This document shows positions 5,655-6,396 of a stretch of 6,396 nucleotides of DNA, one piece after another. Location: the NCBI GenBank assembly GCA_937871985.1, contig CALMPB010000109.1:1-6396 (forward strand), in the 5' to 3' direction. Made by a program: the position numbers and the translations under genes. Source of the DNA: an uncultured Burkholderiaceae bacterium (GTDB lineage: Bacteria; Pseudomonadota; Gammaproteobacteria; Burkholderiales; Burkholderiaceae). Numbering within the stretch: position 1 is the stretch's first letter; every line of letters begins with the position of its first letter. The notes below the pieces were generated by a model, which searched no databases, was not told the origin of the DNA, and was given only the letters and a program-made list of their open reading frames with translations.

Positions 5655-5688
5655 GGGGTGAGGCCCGTTAAGTTGCGGGCCTCACCCC
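5655..5688. terminator. Perfect 13-bp stem-loop between convergent genes, probable bidirectional terminator
   Basis: GGGGTGAGGCCCG (5655-5667) and CGGGCCTCACCCC (5676-5688) are exact reverse complements around an 8-base loop. It lies after the small plus-strand gene (stop at 5626) and after the end of the SIR2-like gene on the minus strand (stop at 5775). There is no T-tract on either side, as is common for actinobacterial stem-loops assigned as terminators. It is the most stable hairpin seen in the window. Confidence 0.75.
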
Positions 5689-5774
5689 ATGCCCATCAGG
5701 GACACTATGTGGGCGCCACGCACCTGAGACTTCAACGCGGACTCCAAGCGTCCCTGGGACCTAGGAGGCCTTGA

Positions 5775-6396
5775 CTAGTCACCTTCGCCATCCTTACCGA
5801 AGACTTCAGGTATGCCGACATGTGCTTTGCGCTTGATCAGCGAAAAGCGAGCCTCGTCGCTGCTGCGTTGAAGGCCGGGAATACCCTCCTCGGTGATGCA
5901 TGTGGGATCAAGTGCGTAACGGAGATCGCCAATGCTACTCGAAATGGATGGATGCTCAATCGGATAGGGGTCTATGTTGATGATTCTGCGGCTGCCGGAC
6001 TGGGCAGCCCATCGTCGGATGGCTGCGTCAACGTGTGGATCGCTGAACGAGTAGCCGATGATGACGAGGGTTTCCGCCTCGGCGAGAAGGTCTTCGAACG
6101 CAGCATAAAGTGCAGGCCATGGCTCGTCGGGACGGAGCTTATTGCCGCCTCCGAAGATGAGTTTGGAGTCCAGCCGGTTGTTCTCCGGAGCGGGCGCCTG
6201 CGCGTCCTCGACTTCGTATATTCCAATTCGAGGAATGCCCCAATGCGGTATTTCCGCGCGCGAGAATCTCCAACTAACTGATCCGTGCAATTTGAGAAGT
6301 GGGATTGCATCTTCCGGGAATCGCCAGCGCGGACCGCCGTCCCAAGTAGTGCCCCGTAGAGTGGTGTAACGATCCCGGCCAGTAAACGTCAGCGTG
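5775..6396 (-). CDS. SIR2-like domain protein, C-terminal part (5' end outside window)
   Basis: The minus-strand frame is open to the right edge and gives 206 residues. A TTG at 6290 is not a credible start, because upstream codons in the same frame complete the motif LLKLHGSVSW, a hallmark of SIR2-like (SIR2_2 type) proteins. After an acidic, variable stretch come WPALYAAFEDLLAEAETLVI, then IGYSFSDPHVDAAIRRW and RRIINIDP, the standard C-terminal strands and helices of this NAD-binding fold. About 70 residues follow, with no second recognisable domain. A SLOG-type NAD-derivative sensor as in ThsA, or a long C-terminal region as in DSR proteins, is absent. SIR2-like domains in several anti-phage systems destroy NAD+ to halt infected cells. 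Whether this one does so, and what its partner is, cannot be seen because the N-terminal half and upstream neighbours are missing. Confidence 0.88.
   Translation of the reverse strand, partial: TLTFTGRDRYTTLRGTTWDGGPRWRFPEDAIPLLKLHGSVSWRFSRAEIPHWGIPRIGIYEVEDAQAPAPENNRLDSKLIFGGGNKLRPDEPWPALYAAFEDLLAEAETLVIIGYSFSDPHVDAAIRRWAAQSGSRRIINIDPYPIEHPSISSSIGDLRYALDPTCITEEGIPGLQRSSDEARFSLIKRKAHVGIPEVFGKDGEGD

Noticed and set aside
5820..6281. Plus-strand open frame of 153 codons opposite the SIR2-like gene
   Set aside because: Antisense to the diagnostic GYSFSDPH region of the minus-strand gene and without a ribosome binding site.
1..6396. tRNA, rRNA, CRISPR array, insertion-sequence ends and replication iterons
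   Set aside because: I looked for cloverleaf stems, regularly spaced repeats and terminal inverted repeats by eye on both strands and found none that hold up; attachment sites cannot be judged without flanking sequence.

Overview
The window looks like accessory (island, plasmid or integrative-element) DNA from an actinobacterium. I infer this from a winged-helix protein of a type I associate with actinobacterial mobile elements, TAnnnT -10 elements placed so that transcripts would begin at the start codon (leaderless mRNAs are common in actinobacteria), and stem-loops without U-tails. By eye the base composition is only moderately GC-rich, lower than most actinobacterial chromosomes, which would fit acquired DNA. 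I did not compute it.

Left part (1-3200). A reading frame open at the window edge ends in a helix-turn-helix resembling the C-terminal tail of serine recombinases, perhaps an integration remnant. A promoter follows, then a two-gene defence-type operon. The first gene encodes an OLD-family ATPase/TOPRIM nuclease of 532 residues. The second encodes a compact UvrD-like helicase of 382 residues, whose start codon lies inside the end of the nuclease gene. This is the class 2 OLD arrangement, of which Gabija (GajA/GajB) is the characterised anti-phage example. The helicase is much shorter than GajB and begins directly with its Walker A motif, so I call the pair Gabija-like rather than Gabija.

Middle part (3200-5100). 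An SRAP-family abasic-site protein (YedK/HMCES type) has its own likely leaderless promoter. It converges on a minus-strand gene for a 289-residue tandem winged-helix DNA-binding protein. That gene has a good ribosome binding site and a perfect 8-bp inverted repeat around its predicted -10 element, which suggests a regulated or self-regulated promoter.

Right part (5100-6396). About 400 bases have no convincing gene but several ordered signals: an 11-bp hairpin with a minus-strand T-rich tail, a five-codon open frame behind a strong Shine-Dalgarno sequence, and a stem that would cover the ribosome binding site of the next gene. That gene is a 40-residue small protein, probably membrane-associated, starting with TTG. 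A perfect 13-bp stem-loop separates it from a convergent, incomplete SIR2-like gene that runs off the right edge.

Taken together, this appears to be a defence-rich accessory segment: nuclease plus helicase, an SRAP DNA-protection protein, a SIR2-like protein (a domain that in several anti-phage systems consumes NAD+), and a DNA-binding regulator or replication-type protein. The candidates least explained by known families are the compact OLD/helicase pair and the leader-plus-small-protein unit at 5404-5626.
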